33,415 bases of DNA from Candidatus Binatus sp. (GTDB lineage Bacteria; Desulfobacterota; Binatia; Binatales; Binataceae). Positions within the stretch are counted from its first letter, which is position 1. Each line of letters opens with the position of its first letter. Position numbers and translations under genes: made by a program. Under the pieces are notes generated by a model. That model did no database searches. It was not told where the DNA came from and saw nothing but the letters and a program-made list of their open reading frames with translations. Location of the stretch: the NCBI RefSeq assembly GCF_030646925.1, contig NZ_JAUSKL010000112.1, forward strand, positions 1 through 33,415, written 5' to 3'. Of this stretch, positions 15,446-23,899 are shown one piece after another.

Positions 15446-16126
15446 CTAATCGCTGCCGTCGTACAGGACGCGCATCCAGATCGTTGTCAGCGCCTCGATA
15501 GCGGCGCGAACGTCGGGTTCGTCCGATTGCTCGAACTTCTCCGTCAGATACCGCTCGCCCATCACCACCAGCGCGCGAGCGGTTTCATCGGGGTCGAGCG
15601 GTCGGGTGCGGCCCTGGCGAATCTCACTGCGGATGCGCTCTGCCGACGCTGCGACCAGGCGATCGCGCAAGGCGCCATATACCTCGGCGACTTGCCGATC
15701 TTGTGCGGCCGCCGCCGAGAGCGCGCGAATCAGATGCCCGTGCTCCTGGTAGATGCCGATGTAGCCAGCCCATCCTTTCCGGAGTTCGGTGCGCGGATCG
15801 CCTTGACCGTTGAGCCATTCTTCGGTGACCGGAAAGACCCGGGTTTGCAGCTTTTCGACCAGCTTGATCACGAGATCGTGGCGGTCGCTGAAGTATTCAT
15901 AGAAGGAGGGCCGCGAGAGCCCGGTCCGCGCCATCAAGTCATCGACGGTCATCGCATGGAACGGATGCTCGCGCAGGAAAGCCTCGGCTGCCGCAAGAAT
16001 TTCAGACTGCGCATCCTCGGGACGGCGCCGACGTCGCCGCCGGCGAGGCCCGACAATGGTCGATAAGGCGGTGCGTGATTTTCGCTCGAGGCGATCGGTG
16101 CTTTGCGATTTAGCGGCTGGTTTCAT
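15446..16126 (-). CDS. TetR family transcriptional regulator
   Basis: This regulator of about 226 residues has a basic N-terminal arm with a run of arginines, followed by the TetR DNA-binding domain: AQSEILAAAEAFLREHPF, then the HTH MTVDDLMARTGLSRPSFYEY and FSDRHDLV. The C-terminal ligand-binding and dimerisation domain has no recognisable ligand signature. The start is uncertain: ATG at 16124-16126 is used, but an in-frame TTG at 16160-16162 is also possible, and neither has a good Shine-Dalgarno. It lies 41 bases upstream of the ArgE-like gene on the same strand and diverges from ppk. Its target is unknown; the lipoprotein operators are one candidate. Confidence 0.85.
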   Translation of the reverse strand: MKPAAKSQSTDRLERKSRTALSTIVGPRRRRRRRRPEDAQSEILAAAEAFLREHPFHAMTVDDLMARTGLSRPSFYEYFSDRHDLVIKLVEKLQTRVFPVTEEWLNGQGDPRTELRKGWAGYIGIYQEHGHLIRALSAAAAQDRQVAEVYGALRDRLVAASAERIRSEIRQGRTRPLDPDETARALVVMGERYLTEKFEQSDEPDVRAAIEALTTIWMRVLYDGSD

Positions 16127-16245
16127 CGCTGACGCGGGAACCGAACCCGAAGATCGCGCCAATCATGGGCAGATTCCCGCGTGGCATGCCTCTTCTTTAC
16201 ACAATCAGCGACGCTTTAACAAACTGCGCGGCTGTAACTTTGGCA

Positions 16246-16261
16246 TGTTAAGAGATGTTAA
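16246..16261 (+). promoter_or_regulatory. Tandem TGTTAA repeats upstream of ppk
   Basis: TGTTAA occurs at 16246-16251 and again at 16256-16261, with a weaker CTGTAA at 16232-16237. On the other strand these read TTAACA, the half-site of Bacillus-type Pho boxes, though the spacing here is 10 rather than 11 bases. A role in phosphate control of ppk is conjecture. Confidence 0.3.
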
Positions 16262-16316
16262 TTCGTCCATTCAGCGTGTATTCAGTTATAGGCAGCGGCT
16301 CCGCGGAGCAGTTAGA

Positions 16317-18671
16317 ATGGGCCGGGGAGTGGGGCTGGATGTGGAATCGACTATCGATATGAGTAATCAGGCCGACACCGCAGCAGAAAATCCTGCAATA
16401 GCTCCGGCCGATGCGGCTATCTCGGCGGCGTCGAACGACGCGATCGCGGCTGGCCCCTCAGTGGCTGTGACCGTGGCGCCTGCAGAAGCTCCGGTGGCCA
16501 ATGGCGCTATCGAAGACGCCAAGCCGCAGCCGCTCAGAATCGACAAGGACCTCACCGCGCCGGAGCTTTTTCTCAATCGCGAATTGACGTGGCTCGGGTT
16601 CAACGGCCGCGTCCTCCAGGAGGCCGGCGACGAGCGCAATCCGCTCCTCGAGCGCCTCAAGTTCCTCGCCATCACCGCCTCGAACCTCGACGAATTCTTC
16701 ATGAAGCGCATCGGCGGCCTGAAGCAGCAGGTCGTTGCCGGGATGCACGAACTGACCGTGGACGGGCGTACGCCGCAGCAGCAAATCGCGGAATGTTACG
16801 CGGTCGTGCGCGAGATGGAGCGGCGCCAGCGCGAGCTGATGCCGCAGATTCTCGGGCAGCTCGAGACTTTCGGGATCCGGCTGCGCCGCTACGACAACCT
16901 TTCCGCCGACGAACGCAAGACCATTCGCGAGTACTACTACAAGAACATTTTCCCGCTGGTGACGCCGCAGGCGATGGACCCGGCGCATCCGTTCCCGTTC
17001 GTGTCGAACCTTTCGCTGAACCTGCTGGTGACGGCGCGTTATCAGAACGATTCGGACCCGCTGATGGCGCGCGTAAAGGTGCCGCTCGGTTTCGGCATCC
17101 CGCGCTTTCTCAGGATCGGCAACCAGAACGATTTCATCAAGCTCGAGGACGTGATCGCCAACAATCTCGATCTGCTATTCCCCTCGATGCTGATCGACTC
17201 CTACGAGTTGTTCCGCGTCACGCGCAACGCCAACACCGAGCGCGACGAAGACGAAGCGGACGACCTGCTGGCGCTGATCGAATCGGAACTGCGCGATCGC
17301 CGTTTCGCACCGATCGTGCGCCTCGAAACGATCGCCGGCATGAACGCGACGCATCGCGGGATGCTCGCCGCCGAGCTCGGACTCGACGAACGTTCGGACG
17401 TGTTCGAAGTCGATGGGATGCTCTCGCTGCGCGACCTGATGGAGCTTGCCTCGATCGACGCGCCGGCGCTGCACGATCCGCCGCATCATCCGGTGGATCA
17501 TCCGCGCCTCACCGTCGGCCGCAGCATCTTTCACGTGATCCGCGACGCCGGCTCCGTGCTGTTGCTGCATCCTTACGAGTTTTTCTCGACTTCGGTCGAG
17601 CGCTTTTTGCGGGAAGCCGCCGAGGATCCGAAAGTCCGCGCGATCAAGATGACGCTCTACCGCACCTCGAGCGACTCGAAGATCATCAGCCTGCTCTGCG
17701 AAGCCGCGCGCAACGGCAAACAGGTCGCCGTGGTTGTCGAACTCAAGGCGCGCTTCGATGAAGCCGCGAATATCTACTTCGCCGAGCGCCTCGAGTCGTA
17801 CGGCATCCACGTGACCTACGGCGTGATGGGGCTGAAGACCCACTCCAAGGTCATTCTCGTGATCCGCCAGGACTACAACGGACTCCGCCGCTATGCCCAT
17901 ATCGGCACCGGCAACTATCATCCCGGCACCGCGCGCTTGTACGCCGACTATGGACTGCTGACGTGCGATAACACGATCGGCGAGGACCTGACCGAGTTCT
18001 TCAACTATCTGACGACGGGCTATATGCCCGATCGCCCGTATCGGAAAATCCTGCCCGCGCCGGTCCTGCTGAAACGCGCGCTGCTCACGCGAATCGATCG
18101 CGAGATCAAGCTTCATTCGCCGGCTTCGCCCGGCTTGATTCAGTTCAAAATGAACGCGCTCGAAGACGTGGACGTCACCCGCGCGCTCTATCGTGCGTCG
18201 CAAGCCGGAGTGAAGGTTGATCTAATCGTTCGCGACACCTGCCGCCTGCGTCCCGGACTACCTGGGCTCTCGGACAACGTGCGCGTCGTCAGTATCGTCG
18301 GCCGCTTCCTCGAGCACGGCCGGATTTACTATTTTCGCAACGGCGGCAACGAGGAATATTTCATCGGCTCGGCCGATTGCATGAAGCGCAATCTCGAAAG
18401 CCGGGTCGAGGTCGTCGCGCCAGTCGAGGATGCGCAACTGCGCAAGGAATTGCGCGCCGTGATCGATATTCAACTGCGGCCGAATCGATGCCAGTGGGAG
18501 ATGCAGCCCGACGGCGCCTACCTCAGGACGGCCGCTTCCGATGCGGCGATTGGCGCTCAGCAGGCGCTGATCGAATTTGCGGCGACGCGGCAGATCGAAG
18601 AGACCAAAACCAAGAAACGGCGCTCGAAAGGTTTCGCGCGGCGCACCATCCGCCAAAACGGCGGCGATTGA
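16317..18671 (+). CDS. ppk1: Polyphosphate kinase 1
   Basis: This protein of about 784 residues reversibly polymerises the ATP gamma-phosphate into polyphosphate. The N-terminal PPK1 domain begins at ELFLNRELTWLGFNGRVLQEA, and the NLDEFFMKRIGGLKQQ segment follows. The catalytic region shows IKMTLYRTSSDSKI, the HSK motif in GLKTHSKV and the histidine of IGTGNYHPGTARLY, corresponding to the two phosphotransfer histidines of the family. ATG 16317 is chosen because GGAG lies nine bases before it; ATG 16359 is an alternative, and the frame is open back to 16056, where it would overlap the TetR gene. The first 65 or so residues are an Ala-rich extension absent from typical PPK1. The Shine-Dalgarno lies in the palindrome GCTCCGCGGAGC (16298-16309). 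Confidence 0.92.
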   Translation: MGRGVGLDVESTIDMSNQADTAAENPAIAPADAAISAASNDAIAAGPSVAVTVAPAEAPVANGAIEDAKPQPLRIDKDLTAPELFLNRELTWLGFNGRVLQEAGDERNPLLERLKFLAITASNLDEFFMKRIGGLKQQVVAGMHELTVDGRTPQQQIAECYAVVREMERRQRELMPQILGQLETFGIRLRRYDNLSADERKTIREYYYKNIFPLVTPQAMDPAHPFPFVSNLSLNLLVTARYQNDSDPLMARVKVPLGFGIPRFLRIGNQNDFIKLEDVIANNLDLLFPSMLIDSYELFRVTRNANTERDEDEADDLLALIESELRDRRFAPIVRLETIAGMNATHRGMLAAELGLDERSDVFEVDGMLSLRDLMELASIDAPALHDPPHHPVDHPRLTVGRSIFHVIRDAGSVLLLHPYEFFSTSVERFLREAAEDPKVRAIKMTLYRTSSDSKIISLLCEAARNGKQVAVVVELKARFDEAANIYFAERLESYGIHVTYGVMGLKTHSKVILVIRQDYNGLRRYAHIGTGNYHPGTARLYADYGLLTCDNTIGEDLTEFFNYLTTGYMPDRPYRKILPAPVLLKRALLTRIDREIKLHSPASPGLIQFKMNALEDVDVTRALYRASQAGVKVDLIVRDTCRLRPGLPGLSDNVRVVSIVGRFLEHGRIYYFRNGGNEEYFIGSADCMKRNLESRVEVVAPVEDAQLRKELRAVIDIQLRPNRCQWEMQPDGAYLRTAASDAAIGAQQALIEFAATRQIEETKTKKRRSKGFARRTIRQNGGD

Positions 18672-18829
18672 CGAGCGATTTCCCCCCCGGTCGATGCCGA
18701 TGCCATCGCTCTTTGCCGAGGGCTCTATCCGCTCAGCTCTGACTGCGTCCCCCAATCCATATCGTGATTCGGCATCACATATGCCACCAACCAATCCCGT
18801 GAGATTCCCGGACTCGCTGAGGAAGCTGC

Positions 18830-18991
18830 TCACCGCATCATCCCACCACCCATCACGATCCAGACCAACAGGACGATTAGCACGATGGTCAGCAAGCTCA
18901 TTCCGCGCGGCCCATAATAGCCGCTACGGTATCCGTAATAGCCACCGCCGCCACCGAACAACAAAATCAACAAGATAATCAGAAGCAACAT
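18830..18991 (-). CDS. 53-residue Gly/Tyr-rich membrane miniprotein
   Basis: A 53-codon gene opens with ATG at 18989-18991 behind a textbook GGAGG six bases upstream. It encodes MLLLIILLILLFGGGGGYYG, then a short Tyr/Arg-Gly linker, then a second hydrophobic segment (SLLTIVLIVLLVWIVMGGG) and a final MMR. Two membrane segments joined by a Gly/Tyr-rich loop resemble small DUF3309-like proteins. It is the last of three adjacent small hydrophobic-protein genes on this strand. Its function is unknown; the strong ribosome site and clean hydrophobic pattern support a real gene despite its size. Confidence 0.7.
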   Translation of the reverse strand: MLLLIILLILLFGGGGGYYGYRSGYYGPRGMSLLTIVLIVLLVWIVMGGGMMR

Positions 18992-19083
18992 AACAAACCT
19001 CCAATCCGCTTTTGTTCGTCAACGTGCCCGCTCCGGCGCTCCCACTGCGTCGATTGGGGAGCCTGAGACGAGCCGTCGGGCTC

Positions 19084-19281
19084 TCACTTAAGGTTAGGAA
19101 TGTGGACTCCGTTGATGGGACCAATCAGACCAAACACTTGTAATAGCCATATCAACACGACTACGAATACGACGATATTGAGCAGGCTTTTGATCGCACC
19201 CGCCATAGGAATGTAGGTATTGATGAGCCAGAGGATCAGGCCGACTACGACCAGAACTACAACGATACCTACCAGTGTCAT
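19084..19281 (-). CDS. Thivi_2564-like small membrane protein
   Basis: This 65-residue protein has two hydrophobic helices, about residues 4-24 (LVGIVVVLVVVGLILWLI) and 33-52, separated by NTYIPMAGAIKS. The sequence agrees with my memory of the Thivi_2564 family of small bacterial membrane proteins of unknown function. GGAGG lies nine bases upstream of the ATG. Its neighbours on both sides are also small membrane proteins, which suggests a shared envelope or stress role, but no function is established. Confidence 0.75.
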   Translation of the reverse strand: MTLVGIVVVLVVVGLILWLINTYIPMAGAIKSLLNIVVFVVVLIWLLQVFGLIGPINGVHIPNLK

Positions 19282-19326
19282 GGGTAAGCCTCCACAAAGT
19301 TCGGGTTAGAACATGCGTGCTAACTG

Positions 19327-19551
19327 TCAGCGGCCCCGGTAAAGTCCTGCGCCGATAAGAATGACGCCTAAGACGAGTGCGCCAGCGCTCAGAGCCTGGG
19401 GAACCACGTGCCTGGATCGCTCGGTGCTCTGGATTTTAAGATCGCCCAGGTTTACAACGTCCTTGGTCTGTGAGGTTGTAAATACCGGAATCGCGAGTCC
19501 CAGAATCCCTAACAAGGCGAGCAATGCGCCCAGCCACAAAATCGATTTCAT
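19327..19551 (-). CDS. Small two-helix membrane protein (DUF3185-like)
   Basis: This 74-residue protein has an N-terminal hydrophobic helix (SILWLGALLALLGILGLAI), a polar stretch of about 30 residues (TTSQTKDVVNLGDLKIQSTE) and a C-terminal helix (ALSAGALVLGVILIGAGLY). The arrangement and the KDVVxLGxLK-type loop resemble DUF3185 proteins. AAGGAG stands upstream of the ATG. It is the head of the three-gene run of miniproteins. The function is unknown. Confidence 0.7.
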   Translation of the reverse strand: MKSILWLGALLALLGILGLAIPVFTTSQTKDVVNLGDLKIQSTERSRHVVPQALSAGALVLGVILIGAGLYRGR

Positions 19552-19738
19552 CAGTATTGCTCCTTAATGCGAGGTGGCGCTCTGCACTGTTCGCGTCCCT
19601 TACTGTTCAATCTTTGCGAGCGATAGCTAAGTCATTTCAAGAACTATCCTTCGATTTTGTCGCCCTATTCGCAACAAGCCGGCAAAACGGCGGCGACTGA
19701 CCGCAACGCTGTGCCCATCGAAGAGTGCCGAGAGATAC

Positions 19739-19773
19739 GATGGCCGCGATCCGATTTCAGGATCGCGGCCATC
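19739..19773. terminator. Perfect 14-base-pair hairpin between miniprotein genes
   Basis: GATGGCCGCGATCC and its complement pair over 14 bases around the loop GATTTCA. It lies between the 3' end of the secreted-protein gene (19837) and the miniprotein genes. On the plus strand TGCTTTTCTGG follows; on the minus strand no T-run follows, so it may stop or attenuate transcription without being a classical terminator. Confidence 0.5.
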
Positions 19774-19836
19774 TGCTTTTCTGGTTTCAATCACGACGCC
19801 AACGACCGATGCTCGTCGTTGGCGGGAATCGACGAG

Positions 19837-20217
19837 CTATTCGCCCGGTCGCGGCGGGATCGCCACGAAGTTGCCCGGATTCTCGATCATCGCTTCGCGG
19901 ATATCCGGATGCGTCGAGAAGAACGACTCCAGCTCGGGATGATTCTTCGCGTATGCGTCGTCGCCGATCAGCGCCGGCTTGTAGGCAAGTTCCTTCGCGA
20001 TCGCGGGATGGTCCGCGGCGAACGCGCTCCACGGCCGCAGCTTGTTCATATCAAGGCCGTGAGTACCGGCGGCCTTGAATTCAGTCGTGGTGTCGCCGTT
20101 GACGACGGTGCCCAGCGTGCGATCGCTCGCCGCAGACGTCGTATCGCCCGCGATTGCGGGTCCAGCCAGGATCGCGCTCAACGCCAATGTTGCGAACGAA
20201 ATTGAAAGGCGATTCAT
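19837..20217 (-). CDS. Secreted protein of unknown function with HPxL-type repeats
   Basis: This 126-residue protein has a clear signal peptide (MNRLSISFATLALSAILAGP, cleavage likely after AIA). The mature part carries repeated helical units around DHPAIAKELAYKPALIGD, NHPELESFFSTHPDI and EAMIENPGNFV. Similar HPxL...NP units occur in periplasmic hypothetical proteins of soil bacteria. ATG 20217 is preferred over the upstream GTG 20226 because GGAGG is eight bases before it. Its role is unknown. Confidence 0.75.
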   Translation of the reverse strand: MNRLSISFATLALSAILAGPAIAGDTTSAASDRTLGTVVNGDTTTEFKAAGTHGLDMNKLRPWSAFAADHPAIAKELAYKPALIGDDAYAKNHPELESFFSTHPDIREAMIENPGNFVAIPPRPGE

Positions 20218-20461
20218 AGTTCGCACCTCCGTACGATCTAACGAGCCCGAGTGGCTCCTACCAGTATTGTTGTGTCGGCAGGATCCTCAAGCAAGCGCAA
20301 TTGCGGTCGCCGAGAGTACAGCGGATAGCTTTGTCGCTCGACGTGCCCGATCTTTGCCGATCAGCCGCCAATCGCGAACTATCGCGAGCTTTCGAGGGCA
20401 GACTTTGGCGACGCTCTCTCACGATGAGGTCTCATGGGCGATAGCGCCGCCGCAGCGGACT

Positions 20462-21136
20462 CTAACGCACTGTCTTTAGCGGCGTCGGCATCGATGCGCT
20501 CTTCGAGTAATTCAACTTCGATGGCGCCGCCGCGCCGCCCGACATGATGAAGGTCATCGCCTCGTTGATCGTCCAGTCGAGCATCACGAGACGACTGGTC
20601 GGCACCAATTCCATGTAGCCCGAGGTCGGATTCGGCGTGGTGGGGACGTACACCGCCGCGATTTCCTCGCCGGTATCGGCGTCGTTGAAGATTCGCGTCA
20701 CGAGTCCGACCGTCTTCATTTCGGGCGACGGAAATTAGATCAGCACGACGCGCTGATGCCCCGTCGGCTTTTCCTGAAAGCTGGTCACGAGCTTGCGCGC
20801 GGCGCCGTAAATCGATTACACAATCGGGATGTGCGAAATCAGGTAGTCGAAGGCGGCGAGCAAGCGGCGTCCCGCGACCGCGGTCGCGATTTCGCCGAGC
20901 AGATACAACGCCGCGAGCACGGTGGCGATCGCAATCGCGGATTGAAACCAAGGCGCGGAGAAAGCGGAGGCAAGGCCCGGCGATAGGTTGCGAACCCATC
21001 CGAACATCACATTGACGAACGGGCTGCCGAGCGACACCAGGATGCCCACCAGCACGCTGATCACCCACGCGGTAACCCAGATTGGGATGAAGGTCAGGAT
21101 TCCCGCGCCGATGTTGCGTCTCAACTTGCCGAGCAT
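20462..21136 (-). pseudogene. DUF502 membrane protein gene with two in-frame TAA codons
   Basis: From ATG 21136 the frame encodes a DUF502-type membrane protein: NIGAGILTFIPIWVTAWVIS, a second helix, then FDYLISHIPIV. It hits TAA at 20816-20818, continues in frame (SIYGAARKLVTSFQEKPTGH), hits a second TAA at 20735-20737, and continues with the family's diagnostic YVPTTPNPTSGYMELVP to a stop at 20462. Family logic expects a Tyr or Lys at the first stop and Glu at the second (VVLIxFPSP), so each is a one-base change. No frameshift exists. This is most likely a young pseudogene. It follows the 209-residue membrane protein gene by 10 bases. Confidence 0.7.
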
Positions 21137-21146
21137 CGAGACTCTC

Positions 21147-21776
21147 TTATGATCGAACCGGCGCGCCCGCGGGACGGCGGCGCAGCGCATTCGCGGCAAA
21201 GATCGTGATCGCGATCGCGAGGATCGCAATCACCGCGAGCAGCCATAGGTAAGCCTCGACTTCGGTGCCGACGATCGCGGCAAACGCCAGCACCGCGCTG
21301 ACCCAGTAAAAGCTCCGATCGAGATGCACGCCCGCAAGAAAGCTCGTCACCGACAGAATCAGCAACGTCACCAGCGCCACCGCGTCGGCGTCCATCTGTC
21401 CGCGCGCAAGTTGCAGAAAGATGATCCGCACCGCGACGATCGGCCCGAGCCAGTGGAGCGCCTGCACCGCCAGCATTTTCCAAACCGGCGCAACGCTACG
21501 CTCGCGGCTCATCAGTTCGTGCCACACGCTGACCACGCCGAACACCGGGAACATCGCGCTCCAATAGAAGCGCGCTTTTTCGTGCGAGACGTTAGTCAGG
21601 AACAGGCCGATCATGACGAGGATGCAGAGCAGCCCGACGATCAAGGCGCGGCGAAGCAGAACCGCCTCGAAGCGGCTCGGCCAGCTCGACGCAGGCATCG
21701 CCGCCGCTTCGACGGATCCCGGCCGCGCGATTTCCGCCGGACCCGTCGCAGTCGTGTTCGCCGTGGAATCGCTCAC
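21147..21776 (-). CDS. Polytopic membrane protein of unknown function
   Basis: This 209-residue protein has a polar N-terminal tail of about 40 residues and then five or six predicted membrane helices, starting with ALIVGLLCILVMIGLFL and ending with LLAVIAILAIAITIFAAN before a basic C-terminus. GTG at 21774-21776 follows AGAGG. I do not recognise a family. It immediately precedes the interrupted DUF502 gene and was probably co-transcribed with it. Confidence 0.7.
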   Translation of the reverse strand: MSDSTANTTATGPAEIARPGSVEAAAMPASSWPSRFEAVLLRRALIVGLLCILVMIGLFLTNVSHEKARFYWSAMFPVFGVVSVWHELMSRERSVAPVWKMLAVQALHWLGPIVAVRIIFLQLARGQMDADAVALVTLLILSVTSFLAGVHLDRSFYWVSAVLAFAAIVGTEVEAYLWLLAVIAILAIAITIFAANALRRRPAGAPVRS

Positions 21777-21914
21777 GTTCGCCTCTCACGCATCAATCGA
21801 TCTGTTACCTTTGATCTTGCACCTTCAAGCAAGGTAGCCGCGAATCGATGGAGCATCAATGGCGGCAGTAGGCGGGCAAGCGGATCGATTCGCAGAGCGC
21901 TAGCGCGACTCAAA

Positions 21915-22646
21915 TTACGAGAGATGGCGGCCGCCATCGACGCGAATACATTCGCCGGTGACGAATTCCGTTTCGATCAGGAACAAGACCGCCTTCGCGA
22001 TCTCCTCGCCGCCACCCCATCGCGCGAGCGGTGTCGCCGCGATTACGCGATTGTGCTCGGCTGGCGTCAGATCGGGTGGCGGCAGGATCGGCCCCGGCGC
22101 GATCGCATTGACCAGGATATCCGGCGCGAGATCCAGCGCGAGGCTCTCCGTCAGCCCGATCACCGCCGCCTTCGACGAATAGTAAGGCACGTAGTCGTGG
22201 TAGCGGGCCCGCCGGCTGACGGCCAGCCAATCCGTAAAGTTGATGATGCGTCCGCCGCCGCCGGCCTTCATCACTGGCGCCGCTTGCACCGAAAACATGA
22301 ACGCGCTGGTCGCGTTGGAATCCATCGCGAGCGACCAATCCTTCGCGCTCGGCGCAGGAGTCTTGACGTAGGTCGAGGCCATGTTGATCAGGATGTCGAG
22401 GCGACCGAAATTCTGCCGGGTCTCGGCGACCGCGGCGGCCACCTGCGCTTCGTTGGTCGCATCCGCCTGGATCGCAATCGCTTCGACGCCCTCATTGCGC
22501 GCCGCCGCCACGGTCCGTTCCGCTGCGTCGCGGGAACTTCGATACAGCATCGCGAGCGCGCATCCCCGCGCGGCAAGCGCTTGCGCAACGACCTGTCCAA
22601 TCCGCGCGCCGCCGGTGATCAGCGCCACTTTGCCCTTGGGATCCAT
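21915..22646 (-). CDS. SDR family oxidoreductase, pteridine-reductase-like
   Basis: This 243-residue Rossmann-fold short-chain dehydrogenase/reductase has the cofactor motif TGGARIG at residues 11-17, close to the TGGARRIG form of pteridine reductases and FolM rather than TGxxxGxG. The NMAS element is at 88-91 and the catalytic YxxxK at Tyr155 and Lys159. The usual catalytic serine position reads FTDW, with an aspartate nearby, as in pteridine reductases. An NADP preference is plausible from LYRSS after the second strand. Substrate unknown. It diverges from the CinA-like gene across 136 bases. Confidence 0.82.
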   Translation of the reverse strand: MDPKGKVALITGGARIGQVVAQALAARGCALAMLYRSSRDAAERTVAAARNEGVEAIAIQADATNEAQVAAAVAETRQNFGRLDILINMASTYVKTPAPSAKDWSLAMDSNATSAFMFSVQAAPVMKAGGGGRIINFTDWLAVSRRARYHDYVPYYSSKAAVIGLTESLALDLAPDILVNAIAPGPILPPPDLTPAEHNRVIAATPLARWGGGEEIAKAVLFLIETEFVTGECIRVDGGRHLS

Positions 22647-22782
22647 CTGCGTGACTATGCCGTTTATGTTTGTTCGATCGCTAGTGCAACCGGATAGATC
22701 GGGGCGCTTGAACTAAGCATCTAATCGGGACGATAAATTAACTCAGAGAACTCTGACCACCAGCGAGGAAAAATAAAATCCG

Positions 22783-23265
22783 ATGCAACAACTTCTGCCG
22801 CTTGCCGAAAAAATCGGCGCTATCCTGAAGGATCGCCGCGAAACGATCGGCACCGCCGAATCGACGACCGGCGGCCTCGTCTCGGCGGCGCTCTTGAGCG
22901 TGCCGGGCGCATCCGTCTACTTCGTCGCGGGCTCGGTCGTTTACACGCTGAAAGCGCGCCGCGCGATTCTCGACGTCCAGGATGCGGCCTTCGCGCATAT
23001 CAAATCGGTAACCGAGGAGGGCGCGCTGATCCTCGCGCGCGTTGCGCTGCAACGGTTCGGAACGACCTGGAGCATCTCGGAGATTGGCGCGAGCGGTCCC
23101 ACCGGCAATCGTTACGGCGACGCCGCCGGCCATAGTTGCATCGCGATCGCGGGACCGGTCGAACGATCGATCACCGTCGAGACTGGCAGCCCGGATCGAA
23201 TCGCGAACATGCGCACGTTTTCGGCCGCCGCGCTGAACCTGCTGCTGCAGAGTCTCACGCCGTAG
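22783..23265 (+). CDS. CinA C-terminal family protein (NMN deamidase-like)
   Basis: This 160-residue stand-alone CinA C-terminal (PncC) domain deamidates nicotinamide mononucleotide in NAD salvage in characterised members. The signature TAESTTGGLVSAALLSVPGAS lies at about residues 24-44, followed by YFVAGSVVYT. The later GxxGPxGG loop reads ASGPTGNRYGDAAG, longer than usual and lacking the second glycine pair, so activity may differ. GAGGAA precedes the ATG. No N-terminal MoCo-binding-like domain is fused. Confidence 0.85.
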   Translation: MQQLLPLAEKIGAILKDRRETIGTAESTTGGLVSAALLSVPGASVYFVAGSVVYTLKARRAILDVQDAAFAHIKSVTEEGALILARVALQRFGTTWSISEIGASGPTGNRYGDAAGHSCIAIAGPVERSITVETGSPDRIANMRTFSAAALNLLLQSLTP

Positions 23266-23278
23266 CCGCAGTTCTGTC

Positions 23279-23875
23279 TCACTGCGAAATCGCGAGCCCC
23301 GCCGCGGTCAGCCGCTGCTCGAGGATCGGCAATCGATCGTGGCCCCAGAACGGCTCGCCGCCGAAAAAAAATAGCGGCACGCCAAAGACGTGATCCTCGG
23401 CGGCCTCGCTCTGCGCGCGCTCGTATGCATGCGCGCCCTCGCCGTTCAGGTAAGCCAGGTAGTCCTCGCGCGGCATCGCGAGGCTCGCGATCACGTCGGC
23501 GATAGCGGCGGGCCGATCGGCTTCGAGCTGTCGCGCAAAGAACATCGCAAATACGCGGCGGCTATAGTCGAGCAGCGTGCCTTGCGATTCGGCGAACAGG
23601 CCGCCGATCAGCGCCGGCGTCGTGTCGTAAACCTTGAGCGGTCCGCGAATCACGAGGCCGCGCGCTTTCGCCCATCGCCGCGCATCGAGATAGGAGTAGC
23701 GCGCCTTGTACTCGGAATAGATGCTGCGCTCGGCTTTGCCCTTGATCCGTAGCTGAAACGGAATCCATCGCACGCGCACGCGAAAGTTCTCTTCGAGTTC
23801 GAAGGCGGGATCGAACGCGAGATACGCAAACGGACTCTTGTAGTCCGAGTACATTTTGATTTCCGCTCTTTCCAT
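23279..23875 (-). CDS. DsbA family protein, HCCA isomerase-like
   Basis: This 198-residue thioredoxin-fold protein resembles 2-hydroxychromene-2-carboxylate isomerase and related kappa-class GST-like proteins. The active-site segment YSDYKSPFAYLA has Ser14 in place of the redox cysteine, and the cis-proline loop FGVPLFFFGGEPFWGHDRL fits the family. Such enzymes isomerise ring-cleavage products in aromatic degradation using glutathione, which suits a catabolic cluster. It starts 24 bases after the dienelactone hydrolase stop. The exact substrate is unknown. Confidence 0.85.
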   Translation of the reverse strand: MERAEIKMYSDYKSPFAYLAFDPAFELEENFRVRVRWIPFQLRIKGKAERSIYSEYKARYSYLDARRWAKARGLVIRGPLKVYDTTPALIGGLFAESQGTLLDYSRRVFAMFFARQLEADRPAAIADVIASLAMPREDYLAYLNGEGAHAYERAQSEAAEDHVFGVPLFFFGGEPFWGHDRLPILEQRLTAAGLAISQ

Positions 23876-23899
23876 CGACCAGCTATTCGCTGCGCGCCT

